From Neocallimastix lanati (nom. inval.) (Eukaryota > Neocallimastigomycota > Neocallimastigomycetes > Neocallimastigales > Neocallimastigaceae): a stretch of DNA of 37,500 nucleotides. A program made the translations under genes and the position numbers. Below are positions 34,770-37,500 of this stretch, piece after piece. The notes under the pieces are model-generated. The model did no database searches. It had not been told where the DNA came from and saw only the letters and a list, made by a program, of their open reading frames with translations. The stretch is taken from NCBI GenBank assembly GCA_016946835.1, contig JACVTC010000087.1, forward strand, positions 262,501 through 300,000, in the 5' to 3' direction. How positions within the stretch are numbered: the stretch's first letter is position 1; each line of letters opens with the position of its first letter.

Positions 34770-35610
34770 ATGGATGACAATACTAATAGTAGTCTAATTT
34801 TTAATAATAAAATGGAAATCCAGGAAGGAAAAGTCGATGAAAATAAAATAGATAAACCTATAGTAATTAATTCAGAGAACACGACAACTCAACTTATAAA
34901 TAATCATAAAGAGGGAAAAAATAATATTGAAAAGTTAGATAAAATTCTTAATGAAACTGTAAATAGTAATGAAATTAAAACAATTGAGAATAATGTTCAA
35001 GTTAATGAAAATAAAATGGAATTAGATAAAAATGGTATATATATAAATATTAAATTAATAATAATAATAATACAATAATAATAATAATAATAATAATAAA
35101 AATATAATTAATAATATAAAAAAATGAAATTAATTTAAATGTTGAATTTAAACTATGAAATTTTAGACAATGAAAATTCAAATACCAAAGACACTCTAAC
35201 TCTACAAAATGAAAGTAATAATAATATACAATCTGAAAATTCAGTAGTACAAGATAAACAAGAAAAAAATAATGATAATATTATAACAGATAATAAAGCT
35301 AATACGTCTCTATTAGACAACGAAAATAATATACAAACTTCTACAACAGCAAATACCCCAACCACTGTAATAAATAACACAAATAATGCTTCATCAACAA
35401 ATAATGAAAGGGCACAATCTATTGATACCAATGCTTTATTAACTGATAAATTACAGGAAACAAAAACTACTTCAGAAAAAATACAGCCTTCCCTAGCTAA
35501 TGGACAAATCCTAGAGACAAAAAATAAACATACAGTCAATGCTAATAATGAAATTACTAATAATAATAATGATAATAATAATAATAATAATTATAATAAT
35601 AGTAATAATG

Positions 35611-35647
<37 letters not shown>

Positions 35648-35667
35648 TAATAATAATAATAATAATG

Positions 35668-35755
<88 letters not shown>

Positions 35756-36147
35756 CGATAATAATAATAATGATAATTATAAAAATAATAATAATATTTA
35801 TAATGATTATGATAATACAAAAAAGGAAGAGGAGGTAAAAAGAATGAAAAAGAGTCATGTTAATTTAAAAAAAACTACTATAAGTACTATGCAACCTCTC
35901 ATTATCAGAAAGGGAGCCACGTCAAGTTATTTAAAAGGAAATACTTCTTATCTAAATGAAGGAAATGATGTTTCACTTGATGTAAATAATTTATTATTAA
36001 TAATTAATTAATTAATATTTTAGTTATTATTGTTACAAAAACTATTACAACTAAAATAACCATTACTATTATTAAACTTTTCAATTTTACAAATTATTTT
36101 TATTTTTATTTTTATTTTTTTTTTTTTTTTATTATTATTTTTTTTAT

Positions 36148-36188
<41 letters not shown>

Positions 36189-36224
36189 GTATATTTTAAT
36201 ATCATTTATAAATTATAATGATAT

Positions 36225-36263
<39 letters not shown>

Positions 36264-37500
36264 GCCAGAAAAGAATTATTCAGATGTTATTGTAATTCAT
36301 CCTGGTTCAAGATATTTAAGAATAGGAAGAGCTTCTGATGCTTTCCCAAAAGAAATTCCTCATTGCATTGCTAGAGATGTTACCCCTTTAAAAATAAATG
36401 AACAATTACTTAATACAAATTTAAATCATAATGAATCAAATGAGTCTAATAATAACAATAATGAAAATAATAATAATAATGGAAATGAAATGACGGGAGA
36501 TGATAATAACAATAGTAATAATAATAATGGTAATAATAATGATAACGGTAATATCAATAACAATGAATTGACAGGAGAGACTAATACTAATGAGAATAGT
36601 GGAATGGATCAATCGATGGAAGAACATGTGAATAAAAAAAGAAAAAAAAATAATTCCTCTAGAATAACATCAGAGACTAATAGTGAAAGTAGTACAAGTG
36701 ATATTTCAACCTCAAGAAGAAATCTTAGAAGTAAAAGTAGAAATAAAAGTAATTATGATTCGGATGATGAAAATAATATGTTTTCAGGTGAATTAATTAT
36801 CAATAAAGAATATTTAAAGAAATTAGAGACGGATATAAAATTTAGAATGAAATTAGCAAAAATGAGAGTTACTCCAAATGCACATAGTCAGGTTCAACAA
36901 TATAATATTCAATCAATACCAGAAATTATTCCTGATCACAATGATCCCTATAAGATTGAATGGACTTCTACTGAAAATAAAGAAAAATATTTTGTTGGAT
37001 TGAAAGTAATAAATTTATAATAATTATAATAAAAAAAAAGTAAAAATAAAAATAAAAATAAAAATAAAAATAAAAATAAAAATATAAAATTATTCATATG
37101 TATTTATATTCTATTATTAATCTCTTATTTTATTTTACTTTTTTTTTTTTTTATTTTTACTTATATTTTTTTTTAAATTATTTTATTTAAATATATATAT
37201 ATATAATTAGGCTTTAAGATTAAAATCTTATACAAAAAAGAATGAAATTATCCTGGATAATTCTAAACCTCATTATCGTCTTTTTTATCCTATTAAATAT
37301 GGAACATTTAACTTAGAAGATTATGATAATTTAAGAGTAGTTTTAGCTGATATTGAACGTATATGGAATTATGTTATTACAAATGAATTAGAAATTCCAT
37401 CAAATGAACATAAGAACTATAATGTTGTTTTAGTGATACCAGATGTCTATGATAAAGTTTATGTTACCGAATTAATTAGCTTATTATTAAAAGAAATGAA
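34770..37500 (+). CDS. Actin-related protein 8 (INO80 subunit), 5' part
   Basis: Arp8 is a nuclear actin-fold subunit of the INO80 chromatin remodeller that helps bind nucleosomes and actin. Exons: 34770-35034, 35167-35981, 36265-37005 and 37211 onward, all GT-AG with consistent phases; at least 703 residues before the window ends. The first 360 residues are low-complexity: Asn, Glu and Lys-rich, with a poly-Asn/Asp run (35560-35805) and no recognisable domain. The actin fold starts in exon 3 with DVIVIHPGSRYLRIGRASDA and FPKEIPHCIARDV, the Arp8 family opening. Next is an Asn/Ser-rich insertion of roughly 100 residues. The fold resumes (exon 4) with KPHYRLFYPIKYGTFNLEDY, VLADIERIWNYVITNELEIP and VVLVIPDVYDKVYVTELISL, strongly Arp8-like. 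The ATG follows a T run and is the first in frame. A long unstructured N-terminus is common in fungal Arp8. Confidence 0.88.

Noticed and set aside
35511-35858. Poly-Ile and poly-Tyr frames on both strands
   Set aside because: Other frames of the AAT tract coding for poly-Asn in the Arp8-like gene.
36020-36205. Minus-strand 61-codon frame
   Set aside because: Lies in an Arp8 intron and consists of AT-repeat and T-run translation.

Overview
The window reads as nuclear DNA of an extremely A/T-rich lower eukaryote, most likely an anaerobic gut fungus (Neocallimastigomycota). The basis is composition and style: huge poly-Asn tracts inside proteins, short GT-AG introns made almost only of A and T, long AAT/AAAT/AT microsatellites between genes, fungal-type chromovirus and copia retrotransposons, and an Arp8-like protein. 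Other A/T-rich early-diverging fungi or a dictyostelid-like amoeba are not excluded. There is no bacterial-style operon; genes are monocistronic and separated by low-complexity DNA.

Layout. 1-4700 is intergenic, but holds a G/C-richer retroposon (848-1430, minus strand, 16-bp flanking repeats), a hairpin (1967-2022) and a 280-bp MITE-like element (2457-2736). 4702-9555 encodes a 1617-residue Asn/Ser-rich protein of unknown function. 10818-22310 is a transposon graveyard: a decayed Ty3 pol fragment (minus), then a decayed Ty1/copia element (minus) into which a complete, apparently young Ty3 chromovirus (13375-19678, plus) has inserted. The young element has 606-bp LTRs differing at one base, 5-bp target duplications and an intact 1399-codon Gag-Pol. 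22382-23949 (plus) is a set of decayed coding segments, one starting with a signal peptide.

25670-32831 is an 11-exon gene whose splicing I resolved with consistent phases (1558 residues): GRF zinc finger, HARP domain, SNF2 helicase core, a PCNA-box-like motif and an enormous Asn-rich tail. It belongs to the SMARCAL1/ZRANB3 annealing-helicase family. 33674-34060 (minus) holds two coding-like segments of a small unrecognised gene or pseudogene. 34770 to the end is the 5' part of an actin-related protein 8 (INO80 complex) gene, four exons seen, running off the window.

The most interesting signal is a tRNA-like pair of internal promoter boxes (A and B box, 41-44 bases apart) in three mobile-element contexts: the young Ty3 LTRs, a decayed LTR-like relic at 21533, and the head of the retroposon at 848-1430. 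The young Ty3 element also shows a possible self-priming site directly after its 5' LTR and a six-copy 40-bp tandem repeat in its leader. Two host genes act on chromatin or replication forks (SMARCAL1-like remodeller and Arp8), but nothing in the sequence shows that they are co-regulated.
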